The notes under the pieces are model-generated. The model saw nothing but the letters and a program-made list of their open reading frames with translations. It searched no databases and was not told the origin of the DNA. Shown in pieces: positions 9,788-19,261 of a DNA stretch of 56,536 nucleotides. Within the stretch, counting starts at the first letter, position 1. Each line of letters opens with the position of its first letter. The position numbers and the translations under genes are program-made. Source of the DNA: Erwinia sp. ErVv1 (GTDB lineage Bacteria; Pseudomonadota; Gammaproteobacteria; Enterobacterales; Enterobacteriaceae); the NCBI RefSeq assembly GCF_900068895.1, contig NZ_CDPK01000018.1, positions 1-56,536 on the forward strand. Reading direction: 5' to 3'.

Positions 9788-12343
9788 TCAGAACAGCTCG
9801 TGGCTCTGACCGTTGTCCATAAGCGTGGTTCCCACGTCATGGACGGAGTACTCGGTTGGCTGGGTGCCGTTTATAAAGTACTCCTGACGCGTATTCCCGC
9901 CGCCGTTAGCCAGCTTGCCGGTACTGCGATCGATAGTCACCGTTACCACGCCTTCCGGCGGCGTCAGCGGCTGTAGCGGAACGCCATCAAGCGCTGCTTT
10001 CATATATTCGTCCCAGGCCGGTTGCGCACTCTTCGCCCCTCCCTCATAACCTGAAATTTGATCCTTAATTGCACCGGAAGCGGTGGTACGTCCAAGATCG
10101 CGGCGGTGATCGTCAAAGCCAATCCATACCGACGTCACCACGCCAGGTCCGTAACCGGAGAACCAGGCATCCTTGGAGCTGTTGGTGGTCCCGGTTTTAC
10201 CGCCGATGTCATTACGTTTCAGATCGCGGCCCGCTCGCCAGCCCGTGCCCATCCAGCCCGGTTCACCGAAGATGTTGGAGTTCAGCGCGCTTTTAATCAG
10301 GAACGACAGCGGCGTATTGATCACGTGCGGGGCATACTGCTGCTGACCATCCTGCGCGGCCTGTTGTTGAGAAACCTGCTCAAGCTGTGGCTGCGGCACG
10401 GCGGTATTGCTACCTACCTGCGAGATAGTCGGATTTTCCACGCTGTCTTCGCTAAGGGCGACGGCCTTTTGCGTATCGCCGTAAATCACCGGCAGATTGC
10501 ATTCCGGGCAGGCAATTTTAGGTTTCTCTTCGAACAGCGTATTGCCCTGTTCATCCTGAATTTTACTGATGAACCACGGGTCAACCAGGAAGCCGCCGTT
10601 AGCCATTACTGAATAGCCTCTGACCATCTGCAACGGTGTGAAAGAAGCTGAACCCAGCGCCAGAGATTCTGTGTGAACGATATTCTGCGCCGGGAAGCCA
10701 AAGCGTTGCAGATACTGTGCGGCATAATCAACGCCCATCGCGCGCATTGCGCGAACCATCACCACGTTTTTCGACTGTCCCAGCCCCTGACGTAAGCGGA
10801 TTGGGCCATCGTAGGTCGCCGGTGAGTTTTTGGGACGCCAGTCGGCGCCTGCGCCAGCATCCCAGCGGGAAATCGGCACATCGTTCAGAATGGAGGCCAG
10901 CGTCAGACCGCGATCCATGGCGGCGGTATACAGGAAGGGCTTAATGTTCGACCCGACCTGGCGCAGCGACTGCGTGACGCGGTTGAATTTACTCTGGTTG
11001 AAATCGAATCCACCGACCAGCGCGCGAACTGCACCCGTTTGGGGATCCAGCGAAACCAGCGAGGAGTTTACGTCAGGCACCTGCGCAATCCACCAGTCGC
11101 TATCGACCTTACGAACCCAAACCTGCTGGCCGGGCCGAACGACATCGGTAACGGACTGAGGCGTACGGCCCTGGACCGTGTCAGATTTATACGGACGCGC
11201 CCAGCGCATGCCGGCCAGGCCAAGCGTCACGCTGCTGCCATCGCGCAGGGTGGCAGTGGCCTCCTCACGGGTAGCATCAGTGATAACGGCGGGGATCAGC
11301 GGCCCATATATTGGCAGCGCCTTGAGCGTTTTCAGGATTTCGCTATGTCCCCAGCTCTGCTCACCTACTTTCCATAACACGTTAGCCGGGCCACGGTAGC
11401 CGTGACGCATGTCATAAGCGATGACGTTGTCCTGCACCGATTTCTGCGCTGCCAGCTGTAGCCTGCGCGTAATAGTGGTAGTGACCCTGAATCCGTCGTT
11501 ATAGGCGTTTTCGCCGTAGCGTTTGATCATCTCCTGGCGCACCATTTCAGTCAGATAAGGCGCGGAAAAGGCAATTTCAGGTGCATGATAGATGGCGGTA
11601 AGCGGGGTGCTGCGAGCCTCTTCATACTGTGACTGGGTAATGTAGTGCTGGTCGAGCATGCGACCCAGCACCACGTTACGGCGCTGCAGCGCTCTGTCAT
11701 GTGAATAGAGCGGGTTGAACGTTGACGGCGCTTTAGGCAACCCGGCAATCATCGCCATTTCACTCAGGGAAAGCTGATCGACATTTTTGCCAAAATAGAC
11801 CTGAGCGGCCGCGCCAACGCCGTAGGCACGGTAGCCGAGATAGATTTTGTTCAGATAAAGTTCAAGGATTTCATCTTTACTCATCATCTGCTCAATGCGG
11901 ATGGCGAGGAAAGCCTCCTTGATTTTACGCATCAGGGTACGTTCAGGGCTGAGGAAGAAGTTTCTGGCCAGCTGCTGAGTAATGGTACTTGCACCCTGGG
12001 ACGCGTGGCCAGACACCAACGCGATACTGGCTGCACGGAAAATACCAATGGGGTCAACGCCGTGATGCTCGTAAAAACGGCTGTCTTCGGTCGCGATAAA
12101 GGCTTTTACCATCACCGGCGGGATCTGCTGCAGTTTTAACGGAATGCGTCGCTTCTCACCGTACTGGGCGATCAGTTCGTTATCGGCGCTGTAGATCTGC
12201 ATCGGCGTCTGAAGACGGACGTCTTTCAGCGTGGCCACGTCCGGCAGCTGGGGCTCTATATATTTGTAAAGGCCATAGATCGAGCCTGCTCCCAGCAGAA
12301 TGCAAAGCACTGCAAGGATTAAAAAATACTTTACGAACTTCAC
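9788..12343 (-). CDS. mrcA: Penicillin-binding protein 1A
   Basis: The 851-residue bifunctional peptidoglycan synthase (850 in E. coli) is anchored by an N-terminal transmembrane helix (about 7-27). The glycosyltransferase domain has the catalytic E86 in ATEDSRFYEHHG and later RKIKEAFLAIRIE. The transpeptidase domain has the nucleophile S465 in S465-N-I-K468, the S524-K525-N526 triad and K716-T-G. It polymerises glycan strands and cross-links peptides in the periplasm. A glutamine-rich stretch (about 650-670) precedes the KTG motif. It is divergent from hofM, the standard enterobacterial context. Confidence 0.98.
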   Translation of the reverse strand: MKFVKYFLILAVLCILLGAGSIYGLYKYIEPQLPDVATLKDVRLQTPMQIYSADNELIAQYGEKRRIPLKLQQIPPVMVKAFIATEDSRFYEHHGVDPIGIFRAASIALVSGHASQGASTITQQLARNFFLSPERTLMRKIKEAFLAIRIEQMMSKDEILELYLNKIYLGYRAYGVGAAAQVYFGKNVDQLSLSEMAMIAGLPKAPSTFNPLYSHDRALQRRNVVLGRMLDQHYITQSQYEEARSTPLTAIYHAPEIAFSAPYLTEMVRQEMIKRYGENAYNDGFRVTTTITRRLQLAAQKSVQDNVIAYDMRHGYRGPANVLWKVGEQSWGHSEILKTLKALPIYGPLIPAVITDATREEATATLRDGSSVTLGLAGMRWARPYKSDTVQGRTPQSVTDVVRPGQQVWVRKVDSDWWIAQVPDVNSSLVSLDPQTGAVRALVGGFDFNQSKFNRVTQSLRQVGSNIKPFLYTAAMDRGLTLASILNDVPISRWDAGAGADWRPKNSPATYDGPIRLRQGLGQSKNVVMVRAMRAMGVDYAAQYLQRFGFPAQNIVHTESLALGSASFTPLQMVRGYSVMANGGFLVDPWFISKIQDEQGNTLFEEKPKIACPECNLPVIYGDTQKAVALSEDSVENPTISQVGSNTAVPQPQLEQVSQQQAAQDGQQQYAPHVINTPLSFLIKSALNSNIFGEPGWMGTGWRAGRDLKRNDIGGKTGTTNSSKDAWFSGYGPGVVTSVWIGFDDHRRDLGRTTASGAIKDQISGYEGGAKSAQPAWDEYMKAALDGVPLQPLTPPEGVVTVTIDRSTGKLANGGGNTRQEYFINGTQPTEYSVHDVGTTLMDNGQSHELF

Positions 12344-12462
12344 CTGATATTTTCCACTTTATGTCGATCGGGCAGTTTATAAACAATCGCGCGGTAGTAT
12401 AAAGGCAAGCCAGAAGCTTGGATACGTCCTTTTAATCACTGACGATATGGAGATCGCGCCTG

Positions 12463-13290
12463 ATGGCATTTCAGACATGGCAAGTCGGCCTGGATATTCA
12501 GAACGGGCAGCTTTGCGCCCTCGGCATTCAGCGCCGTCGCAACGGCTGGCAACTTCGTCACTGGTGGCAACATGCTCTGCCGCAAGATACGTTAACCCAC
12601 GGGCTGCTGCAACGTCCGCAGGCGGTTATCGATCTCCTGCAACGCTGGCGCAGACAGCTTCCTTACCGTATTTCTCTGCGTGTAGGATTCCCGCCCCAGC
12701 TGGTGCTACAGCGCCATATCGACCTGCCGCCTGTCCAGCTACGCGAACCAGAGCGTAGCAGCTATATCACCGCAGCGGCCAGGCGATTTTTCCCAATTGA
12801 GCTGGAAAAGCTGGCGTTGGATTACCGGCAGCCGACGGGCAGCGCGTCACAGTTCTGCGTCACCGCTGCCCGGCGTGAGGCGCTGCAAAACTGGCTGGAC
12901 TGCCTTGAACAGGCGCGGCTTACGCCTCAGGTCATGGAGCTGACCCCGTCCGCGCTTTTTGCGCTGTCGCAAACGCTGTCACTCGATCCCGCCGTGACCC
13001 TGATTCATCGACTGGCCGATCACTGGCTATGGTTTGCGCCTCAGCGTACAGGGCAGCGCTGGGGATGGTGTTCGCGCGAAGAGGCCAATGACTTCAGTGC
13101 GCTCCGGACACGTCATTTTGCGCAGGAGGCCGCTTTTTATTACAGCACGGTGGAGCAGGATGCGCTGCCTGATGGCGCTAAGTGGCTTAATCCCCTGGAT
13201 GCGATCCCTCTTAAACAGGCGCCGCTGCCCGTTTACCCGGGTGCGTTTAGCCTTGCGGCGGGGCTGGCGCTGAGGCCGGAGGATAGCTAA
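12463..13290 (+). CDS. hofM: HofM, PilM-like DNA-utilization protein
   Basis: This 275-residue protein, beginning MAFQTWQVGLDIQNG, corresponds to HofM of E. coli and ComA of Haemophilus. It is a PilM-type actin-like ATPase expected on the cytoplasmic face of the type IV pilus/DNA-uptake machine. Homologues in E. coli are needed to use DNA as a nutrient. It is the first gene of hofMNOPQ. The stop overlaps the hofN start by one base. Sequence conservation in this family is low, so the name rests on position and operon as much as on motifs. Confidence 0.88.
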   Translation: MAFQTWQVGLDIQNGQLCALGIQRRRNGWQLRHWWQHALPQDTLTHGLLQRPQAVIDLLQRWRRQLPYRISLRVGFPPQLVLQRHIDLPPVQLREPERSSYITAAARRFFPIELEKLALDYRQPTGSASQFCVTAARREALQNWLDCLEQARLTPQVMELTPSALFALSQTLSLDPAVTLIHRLADHWLWFAPQRTGQRWGWCSREEANDFSALRTRHFAQEAAFYYSTVEQDALPDGAKWLNPLDAIPLKQAPLPVYPGAFSLAAGLALRPEDS

Positions 13291-13835
13291 TGAGCTGGGT
13301 CAATTTACTGCCCTGGCGTGCGCAGCGCGACAGAAAGCGGCTACGGCGCGAGTGCTGCCTACTGGCTATGCTGATGCTCATAGAGGTTTTCTTTGCTCTG
13401 ACCATTGCCGGAAAACGTGCAGAGAACCTCCGGCATGAGAAAACGGTAGCTCTCTGGCACCGGGCGAATCAGCAGGCTACTGAGTTACAAACGCGCACGG
13501 CGGCTCGCGTTCAGTATAAGCAGTCGCTGGCGCTGCGCCTCGCTGCCCGGCAGCAAAAGCAGCAGCAGATATCGCGCTGGTATGATTTTCTGCGCAACCT
13601 GCCCGACGCGATGCCTGATGAACTCTGGCTGAGCGGACTGAGTAAAACGCTGGATACGCTGGTGCTGATGGGCTTCTGTCGGGAACCGCGTGAAGTAGAT
13701 GCCTTTCGTCAACGGTTACAGGCTTTAGATCTCTTCCGCCGGGTTGGTACGCAGAGTCTTCGTCGGGATGACAGCGGCCGGATACAGTTCAGCCTGCTGG
13801 CCGTGCTGCCAGATAAGCCGCCTGTCGATGATTAA
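13290..13835 (+). CDS. hofN: HofN, PilN-like assembly protein
   Basis: The 181-residue protein starts MSWVNLLPWRAQR, the typical NLLPWR cytoplasmic tail of PilN proteins. A single transmembrane segment (about 24-42) and a periplasmic coiled-coil/ferredoxin-like domain follow. In type IV pili PilN's tail binds PilM; here HofM is encoded directly upstream. The start overlaps the hofM stop and the end overlaps hofO by eight bases, implying translational coupling. Confidence 0.88.
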   Translation: MSWVNLLPWRAQRDRKRLRRECCLLAMLMLIEVFFALTIAGKRAENLRHEKTVALWHRANQQATELQTRTAARVQYKQSLALRLAARQQKQQQISRWYDFLRNLPDAMPDELWLSGLSKTLDTLVLMGFCREPREVDAFRQRLQALDLFRRVGTQSLRRDDSGRIQFSLLAVLPDKPPVDD

Positions 13836-14334
13836 TACGCTGCTCTTCCGCTGGATTACCCTGCCCTGGCACTATCGCCTGATGCTGTTTTTACTGCTGG
13901 CAGGGGGATTATCCATCGCGACAGACCGGGGCTATAGGGCCCCTGCCGATCGTCAGAGTGCCGCGCTGGCGGCTGAACAGCGTAAAGAGACGCGGCGTTA
14001 CCCTACGATTCTGCGCAGCATTGCCAGCAGCGGGTCGCTGAACCTGCTGGAGGCGGACATTTCCCAGCTCGAGGCTGCCCTGCTGCCGGTCGAACCAGGC
14101 CGACGCTTTTCACTGGTTGCACTGTTGGAAATGGCGGGAGGTGAGCTGCGGCTATGGCAGCCCGATGCCACCGGCGCTGCGCTGGTGCTCAGCCTTAGCT
14201 GGCCGCAGGTACAAAAGGTACTGGCCTATTTAAGCGGCCTGCCCGGGGCCGCTGAGCTGCCGCATTTCACCCTGAAGCCTGAGGAAGAGCGGCTACTATT
14301 CCACCTGGGGCTGGTACTTAACGATGCAGAATAA
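13828..14334 (+). CDS. hofO: HofO, PilO-like assembly protein
   Basis: The chosen ATG at 13828 overlaps hofN by eight bases and gives MINTLLFRWITLPWHYRLMLFLLLAGG, a membrane-anchor start (168 residues). An upstream in-frame ATG would add 28 residues that are only hofN in another frame. After the transmembrane helix comes a periplasmic domain with AALEMAGGELRLWQ-like PilO features. Together with HofN it should form the inner-membrane alignment complex linking the base of the machine to the HofQ secretin. Confidence 0.82.
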   Translation: MINTLLFRWITLPWHYRLMLFLLLAGGLSIATDRGYRAPADRQSAALAAEQRKETRRYPTILRSIASSGSLNLLEADISQLEAALLPVEPGRRFSLVALLEMAGGELRLWQPDATGAALVLSLSWPQVQKVLAYLSGLPGAAELPHFTLKPEEERLLFHLGLVLNDAE

Positions 14335-14719
14335 TGTGCTGCATACCACGCTACGGGCATTGTCGCTACTGATCCTGTTTCTCTCATCGGGTCATGCCGC
14401 GCGCGATCCCTTTGTTCCCGTGGGCAGCGATGCCTGCCGGTCACTGCCTGCGCCGCCTCAGCACTGGCAGCTGGCCGGTATCATTGGCCGTGAGGGGGAC
14501 TACCGCGCGTGGCTGGTTTTTAACCCCGAACGATGGGTGGTGCGAACGCCGGATGAGTGGCTGGATCAGCACTGGCACCTGGACGCGGTTAGCGCGTTGA
14601 GTATTACCGTCACTCCGGTGCCTGGGTGTTTGCCGCCGAGGGAAGTCAAACTAAAAGGACGACTTTATGAAATGGCAGATGATCCTGCTACTCCTGTTAT
14701 GCAGGCCGCTTTACGCTGA
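14324..14719 (+). CDS. hofP: HofP, PilP-like DNA-utilization protein
   Basis: This 131-residue protein has an N-terminal hydrophobic signal (LRALSLLILFLSSGHA). The mature start ARDPFVPV is reminiscent of PilP, whose RDPF motif is common. PilP homologues connect the PilN/PilO complex to the secretin. The gene overlaps hofO by 11 bases and hofQ by 53 bases, an unusually long overlap. The 3' end of hofP is therefore constrained in two frames. The assignment is mainly by position. Confidence 0.8.
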   Translation: MQNNVLHTTLRALSLLILFLSSGHAARDPFVPVGSDACRSLPAPPQHWQLAGIIGREGDYRAWLVFNPERWVVRTPDEWLDQHWHLDAVSALSITVTPVPGCLPPREVKLKGRLYEMADDPATPVMQAALR

Positions 14720-15911
14720 ACCGGATACGCTCTCGCTGGCTTTTGATCGGGCACCCATCGCGCAGGTGTTGCAGGCGCTTGCCGACTGGCAAAAACTGAA
14801 CCTGATGGTGGCACCTGGCGTAGAGGGGATCGTTTCGCTTCGACTAAAGGATGTGCCCTGGCAGCAGGCACTGGCGCTGGTGGTGAAAATGAATAAGCTA
14901 ACCGTAGAGACAGAGGATAATGTGCTGCTGGTTTATCCGGAAAGCTGGCTGCAGGATAATTATCAGCGGCAGAAAGCGCGTCAGGCAGAGGCACAGAGTG
15001 CGCTGCCGCTGGAGACGCTGTCGCTCGCGTTGCTGCATGCCGATGCCACGGCGGTAAATAACAGTTTGCAGGCAGGTCGCGACAAACTGATGACGCCGCG
15101 CGGCAGCGTGACGGTAGATTTACGTACTAATAGCCTGCTACTGCGTGATACGCAGGCAGCGCTGGACGTGACGCGCCGCTGGGTCAGGGCGCTCGATCAG
15201 CCGCTGGAGCAGGTCGAGCTTTCAGCACATATCGTGACCATCAGCGAAGAGAGCCTGCGCGAGCTGGGAGTACGTTGGGGCATGAGCGGTGAAGAGAAGA
15301 TAAATAGCGCGCTTCGCGCCAGCCAGCTGAGAGTCGATCTGGCCGTGACCAACCCGGCCATCGCGGCAGGCTTTACCGTTGCCCGTCTGAACGGCAGGCT
15401 TTTAGATCTGGAGCTCAGTGCGCTTGAGCAGGAGAATAAGGTGGAAATCATCGCCAGCCCGCGCTTGCTGACCTCTCATCAGCAGCCCGCCAGCATTAAA
15501 CAGGGCACTGAAATACCCTATGAAGTCTCCAGCGGGAGCAATGGTAGTACCACCGTTGAGTTTAAAGAAGCGGTACTGGGGATGGAGGTCACGCCAGTCG
15601 TACAGCCAAACGGTCGGATTTTACTCAAGCTACACATCAGTCAGAACGTGCCGGGGAGTATGATGCGCAGTGGTGAGGGGGAGTATCTGGCGATTGATAA
15701 GCAGGAGATACAGACCCAGGTTACGCTCCGGGATGGGCAGACCCTGGCTTTAGGGGGCATTTTTCAGCAACACAGTTTGAAGGGGCAGCGGAAAGTTCCG
15801 TTAATGGGAAGCATCCCTGTGTTAGGCTCTCTGTTCCGTTACGATTCCACTGAACAAAAGCGGCGAGAATTAGTGATCTTTATCACACCGAAGTTGATTC
15901 GTGACGAGTAA
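14667..15911 (+). CDS. hofQ: HofQ, outer-membrane secretin for DNA uptake
   Basis: The 414-residue protein starts with a short signal peptide (MKWQMILLLLLCRPLYA). It then has an N0/STN-type domain (LSLAFDRAPIAQVLQALADW), an N1 domain (about 100-180) and the C-terminal secretin domain. Secretin marks include VEIIASPRLLTSHQQPA, the GTEIPYEVSS segment, and TLRDGQTLALGGI with KVPLMGSIPVLGSLFR near the end. Secretins form outer-membrane channels for pili or DNA. The ATG is preceded by AAAAGGACGAC and lies inside hofP. It is the last gene of the operon. Confidence 0.93.
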   Translation: MKWQMILLLLLCRPLYAEPDTLSLAFDRAPIAQVLQALADWQKLNLMVAPGVEGIVSLRLKDVPWQQALALVVKMNKLTVETEDNVLLVYPESWLQDNYQRQKARQAEAQSALPLETLSLALLHADATAVNNSLQAGRDKLMTPRGSVTVDLRTNSLLLRDTQAALDVTRRWVRALDQPLEQVELSAHIVTISEESLRELGVRWGMSGEEKINSALRASQLRVDLAVTNPAIAAGFTVARLNGRLLDLELSALEQENKVEIIASPRLLTSHQQPASIKQGTEIPYEVSSGSNGSTTVEFKEAVLGMEVTPVVQPNGRILLKLHISQNVPGSMMRSGEGEYLAIDKQEIQTQVTLRDGQTLALGGIFQQHSLKGQRKVPLMGSIPVLGSLFRYDSTEQKRRELVIFITPKLIRDE

Positions 15912-16300
15912 TGCTTTTTTTGTACCAAACTGAGGAGCCAGGTGCTTTTTTCCCTGATTGGTATCATATGCGTTTGACGCAAGAGCCGAATTAGCTTACA
16001 AGGTTTAGCGATTTTTGATTTATGGGCCTGGTTTTGGCTTGAGAGAATGCATTTAACCCGTTTTTTATCGTGCGCAACCGGCGTAGCCGATGCAGTGACA
16101 TCGGGCTGATAAATGAAGCGGACTGAACGCGTAACAATGAGTACGCAATGGGCAAGGTCAATTTAATCGGTTGCCAAAACACCTTCAGTGTTGAGATAAT
16201 TTTCTTCTGACTCTCGCACTATCGCTCATGAGGTTTCAGTTCATGTCCTGTCCGGTTGGACGGGGTATCATTAACGAATTGTCTTAGTAATACCGAAAAA
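15912..16300. other. hofQ-aroK intergenic region
   Basis: This 389-base gap should contain the aroK promoter and leader. A small hairpin-capable segment (CCTGTCC with GGACGGG, about 16247-16264) lies just upstream of aroK. A 63-codon frame on the minus strand (15991-16182) has no recognisable features and is not called. No repeat or known RNA was seen. Confidence 0.4.
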
Positions 16301-16822
16301 ATGGCAGAGAAACGCAATATCTTTCTGGTTGGGCCTATGGGTGCCGGCAAAAGCACTATTGGGCGTCAGTTAGCTCAGCAACTCAATATGGAATTTTTCG
16401 ATTCCGATCAAGAAATTGAGCGACGTACCGGAGCGGATGTGGGCTGGGTGTTCGACGTCGAAGGCGAAGAAGGCTTCCGCGATCGCGAAGAAAAAATCAT
16501 CAACGAACTGACTGAGAAGCAGGGCATTGTGCTGGCTACCGGTGGCGGTTCAGTTAAATCACGCGAAACGCGCAATCGGCTTTCTGCTCGCGGCGTAGTG
16601 GTGTATCTGGAAACAACCATCGAAAAGCAGCTTGCCCGTACGCAGCGTGATAAGAAACGGCCATTACTGCAGGTGGAGTCTCCGCCGCGTGAAGTGCTGG
16701 AAGAGCTGGCTAACGAACGCAATCCGCTTTATGACGAGATTGCTGACGTGACGATTCGTACCGATGACCAGAGCGCCAAAGTGGTCGCGAATCAGATTAT
16801 CAATATGTTGGAAAAAAGCTGA
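16301..16822 (+). CDS. aroK: Shikimate kinase I
   Basis: The start ATG at 16301 gives the 173-residue length of E. coli AroK, beginning [19 protein letters not shown]; an upstream in-frame ATG at 16256 is not supported. The P-loop GPMGAGKST is at residues 11-19 with K17. The shikimate/metal-binding D34 and D36 lie in FFDSDQEIE, and LATGGGSV follows near residue 77. It phosphorylates shikimate at O3 in the aromatic amino-acid pathway. It is followed closely by aroB and heads the aroKB-damX-dam-rpe-gph-trpS cluster. Confidence 0.97.
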   Translation: MAEKRNIFLVGPMGAGKSTIGRQLAQQLNMEFFDSDQEIERRTGADVGWVFDVEGEEGFRDREEKIINELTEKQGIVLATGGGSVKSRETRNRLSARGVVVYLETTIEKQLARTQRDKKRPLLQVESPPREVLEELANERNPLYDEIADVTIRTDDQSAKVVANQIINMLEKS

Positions 16823-16872
16823 AGACGGCTTAAACCCGTTCGCGGGCCAAAGTAAAAAGGTGATACCGCTTC

Positions 16873-17967
16873 ATGGAGAAGATTACCGTCACTTTGGGGG
16901 AGCGAAGTTACCCCATTACCATTGATGCTGGATTGTTTACCAATCCGGCTTCCTTTTGGCCGCTGCAGGCGGGCGACAGGGCTATGGTCGTCACCAATCA
17001 GACGCTGGCTCCGCGCTATCTTGCCCCGCTGTGTAACCTGCTTGAAAAGGCTGGCGTAAAGGTGGATCAGGTTATTCTCCCCGATGGCGAACAGTACAAA
17101 ACGCTGGCAGTGATGGATCAGGTATTCACCGCGCTGCTGGAAAAAAACCACGGGCGTGATTCCACTTTGATTGCCCTGGGCGGCGGAGTGATTGGCGATC
17201 TGACCGGTTTTGCGGCTGCCAGCTATCAGCGCGGCGTTCGCTTTATTCAGGTTCCGACCACGCTGCTCTCTCAGGTCGACTCCTCTGTTGGCGGCAAAAC
17301 CGCCGTCAATCATCCGCTCGGCAAAAATATGATCGGCGCTTTTTATCAGCCGGCTTCCGTTGTTATTGATATCGACTGCCTGCGCAGCCTGCCGCCGCGT
17401 GAGCTGGCATCAGGCCTGGCCGAAGTTATCAAATACGGCATTATTCTTGACGCTGAGTTTTTCAACTGGCTTGAAGAAAACCTGGATGCGCTGCTGACGC
17501 TGGACAGCAGGGCGCTGGCTTACTGTATCCGCCGCTGCTGTGAGCTAAAAGCAGAGGTGGTGGCCGCCGACGAACATGAGCACGGACAGCGTGCCTTGCT
17601 CAACCTCGGACATACCTTTGGACATGCCATCGAAGCCCATATGGGCTACGGTAACTGGTTGCACGGTGAAGCCGTTGCCGCCGGGATGGTGATGGCCGCC
17701 CGCACCGCAGAGCGCCTGGGTCAGTTTTCCACTGCAGATACCGACCGGATCATTGCTCTGCTCAGTCGTGCCGGCCTGCCGGTAACGGGGCCGGAGAGCA
17801 TGGCGACTACCGACTATATGCCACATATGCTACGTGATAAGAAAGTGCTGGCGGGTGAACTTCGTCTGGTGCTACCGCTGGCTTTAGGCCGTGCGGAAGT
17901 GCGCAGTGGAGTGAGCCACGATCGGGTTCTTGCTGCGATTAATGATTGTCAGAATTCAGCTATCTGA
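16873..17967 (+). CDS. aroB: 3-Dehydroquinate synthase
   Basis: The 364-residue NAD- and zinc-dependent enzyme converts DAHP to 3-dehydroquinate, the second step of the shikimate pathway. Visible motifs are the NAD-binding loop [11 protein letters not shown] (about 97-107), the [21 protein letters not shown] segment split around residue 125, and the zinc ligands in HTFGHAIE and HGEAVAAGM. It lies 50 bases after aroK and is co-oriented, so it is very likely cotranscribed. Confidence 0.97.
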   Translation: MEKITVTLGERSYPITIDAGLFTNPASFWPLQAGDRAMVVTNQTLAPRYLAPLCNLLEKAGVKVDQVILPDGEQYKTLAVMDQVFTALLEKNHGRDSTLIALGGGVIGDLTGFAAASYQRGVRFIQVPTTLLSQVDSSVGGKTAVNHPLGKNMIGAFYQPASVVIDIDCLRSLPPRELASGLAEVIKYGIILDAEFFNWLEENLDALLTLDSRALAYCIRRCCELKAEVVAADEHEHGQRALLNLGHTFGHAIEAHMGYGNWLHGEAVAAGMVMAARTAERLGQFSTADTDRIIALLSRAGLPVTGPESMATTDYMPHMLRDKKVLAGELRLVLPLALGRAEVRSGVSHDRVLAAINDCQNSAI

Positions 17968-18061
17968 AGAGTTTGACTGGGTTTCGACCCGACGTGATAT
18001 TTAAGTTTATCGCCGTTCATAGGGTAGTGAACCGCGTCGCCGCGCTACTGGAGGAGGTTAT

Positions 18062-19138
18062 ATGGACGATTTTAAACCGGAAGACGAACTAAAGCCTGAC
18101 ACCAGCGACCGCCCCACGCAGCGGTCTCGCAAACGATCTGCCGCCCCTAAGGCACCGGTTTCACGTCAGCATATGATGATGGGGATCGGTATTCTGGTTT
18201 TACTGCTGCTGGTGATTGGCATTGGATCTGCGCTGAACTCGCCTAAAGAGGGCGGCAATCAGCATGCGCAGCAGCCAGCGACATCAGGATCGCAGCCTGG
18301 CACCCCGGGCAGCGGCGGTGATAAAAACATCGACCTCTCGGGCTCTTCCTCCATGAGCGGCCAGTCTGGCACGCCTGCGCCCGATGCAGCAAACACCAGT
18401 GCGGCTAACACCAGTGCAGCGGACAGCAATGCGGCGGTAGCCCCGGGTCAGCCAGCGACAGCCAACGGACCACAGGAGATCAGCGCACCGCCGGTCTCTT
18501 CAACGCCCACTCAGGCACAACAGACGCAAACGCCACCAAACCAGCAGCGTGTAGAGCTGCCGGGCGATCTCAACAGCGCCCTGGCGAATCAGCAGGGCCA
18601 GGTGGATGCCGCGACGCAGGATTCGCAGAACAACGGTAGCTCTCTGCCAACCACAGCGGCTACGGTCGCTGGCGGCCAGGTCTCGCACCCGGCCGTGAGC
18701 CAGCCCGCTCAGCCACGTCATGTACCGACGCATGTAAACAAACCTGCGGCAGTGCATCACCGGCCAGAAAGCAAACCGGTTGCCAGAGAGAGTAAGCCGC
18801 ACGAGGCGGCGCCGCGTCATAGCGTTTCGGAAACGCCTAAGGCGACCGCAGCGCATCCGGCAGCCTCAACGTCAACGCCTGGCGGCAACTATACGCTTCA
18901 GCTGAGCAGCGCATCACGCGCCGATTCGTTGAATGCCTGGGCGAAAAAGCAGAATCTCAGCGGCTACCACGTCTATAAAACGACGCGTAACGGTCAGCCG
19001 TGGTTTGTCCTGGTCAGCGGCTCATATGCCACACCAGCGGAAGCTAAACGGGCAGTAGCTTCACTGCCAGCCGAGGTGCGCGCCGGTAACCCCTGGGTCA
19101 AGCCGGTGAGTCAGGTGAAGAAAGAGTCGCAGAATTAG
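18062..19138 (+). CDS. damX: Cell-division protein DamX (SPOR domain)
   Basis: This 358-residue bitopic inner-membrane protein has a basic cytoplasmic N-terminus and one transmembrane helix (about 38-57, MGIGILVLLLLVIGIGSAL). A long low-complexity linker rich in Ala, Gln, Pro, Ser and Thr follows. The C-terminal SPOR domain (about 275-350: YTLQLSSASRADSLNAW, then WFVLVSGSYATPAEAK) binds denuded glycan at the septum. A GGAGG ribosome site lies before the ATG. The linker contains small internal repeats (ANTSAANTSAADSNAA), making length variation between strains likely. Confidence 0.93.
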   Translation: MDDFKPEDELKPDTSDRPTQRSRKRSAAPKAPVSRQHMMMGIGILVLLLLVIGIGSALNSPKEGGNQHAQQPATSGSQPGTPGSGGDKNIDLSGSSSMSGQSGTPAPDAANTSAANTSAADSNAAVAPGQPATANGPQEISAPPVSSTPTQAQQTQTPPNQQRVELPGDLNSALANQQGQVDAATQDSQNNGSSLPTTAATVAGGQVSHPAVSQPAQPRHVPTHVNKPAAVHHRPESKPVARESKPHEAAPRHSVSETPKATAAHPAASTSTPGGNYTLQLSSASRADSLNAWAKKQNLSGYHVYKTTRNGQPWFVLVSGSYATPAEAKRAVASLPAEVRAGNPWVKPVSQVKKESQN

Positions 19139-19140
19139 CC

Positions 19141-19157
19141 TCGGGATACCCGATTTT
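19141..19157 (+). terminator. Small hairpin with T-run after damX
   Basis: TCGGG-ATA-CCCGA is followed by TTTT directly after the damX stop. The stem is only five base pairs, so it is at most a weak terminator. Confidence 0.35.
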
Positions 19158-19170
19158 AAGTTGAAGTGAG

Positions 19171-19194
19171 TCAGCGCGCAGAGATGCGCGCTGA
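19171..19194 (+). other. 10-bp perfect hairpin in the damX-dam spacer
   Basis: TCAGCGCGCA (19171-19180) pairs perfectly with TGCGCGCTGA (19185-19194) around GAGA, a stable tetraloop. No T-run follows. It lies about 70 bases upstream of the dam start and could act as an mRNA processing or stability element. Confidence 0.5.
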
Positions 19195-19261
19195 TGAATT
19201 AAAGCGCAGATATGCTGTCGGTGTAACCGCAGCCAGAAGAGTAATTGTAATAAACGACGGC

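Noticed and set aside
12344-12462. Sxy-dependent CRP site in front of hofM
   Set aside because: The best half-sites I could find have the wrong spacing; no credible TGCGA-N6-TCGCA match.
15991-16182. 63-codon minus-strand frame in the hofQ-aroK gap
   Set aside because: No recognisable family, no clear ribosome site, and it lies where the aroK promoter is expected.
19166-19261. N-terminal extension of Dam by 32 residues
   Set aside because: The extension covers the hairpin spacer and lacks similarity to Dam; the internal ATG at 19262 matches the known start.
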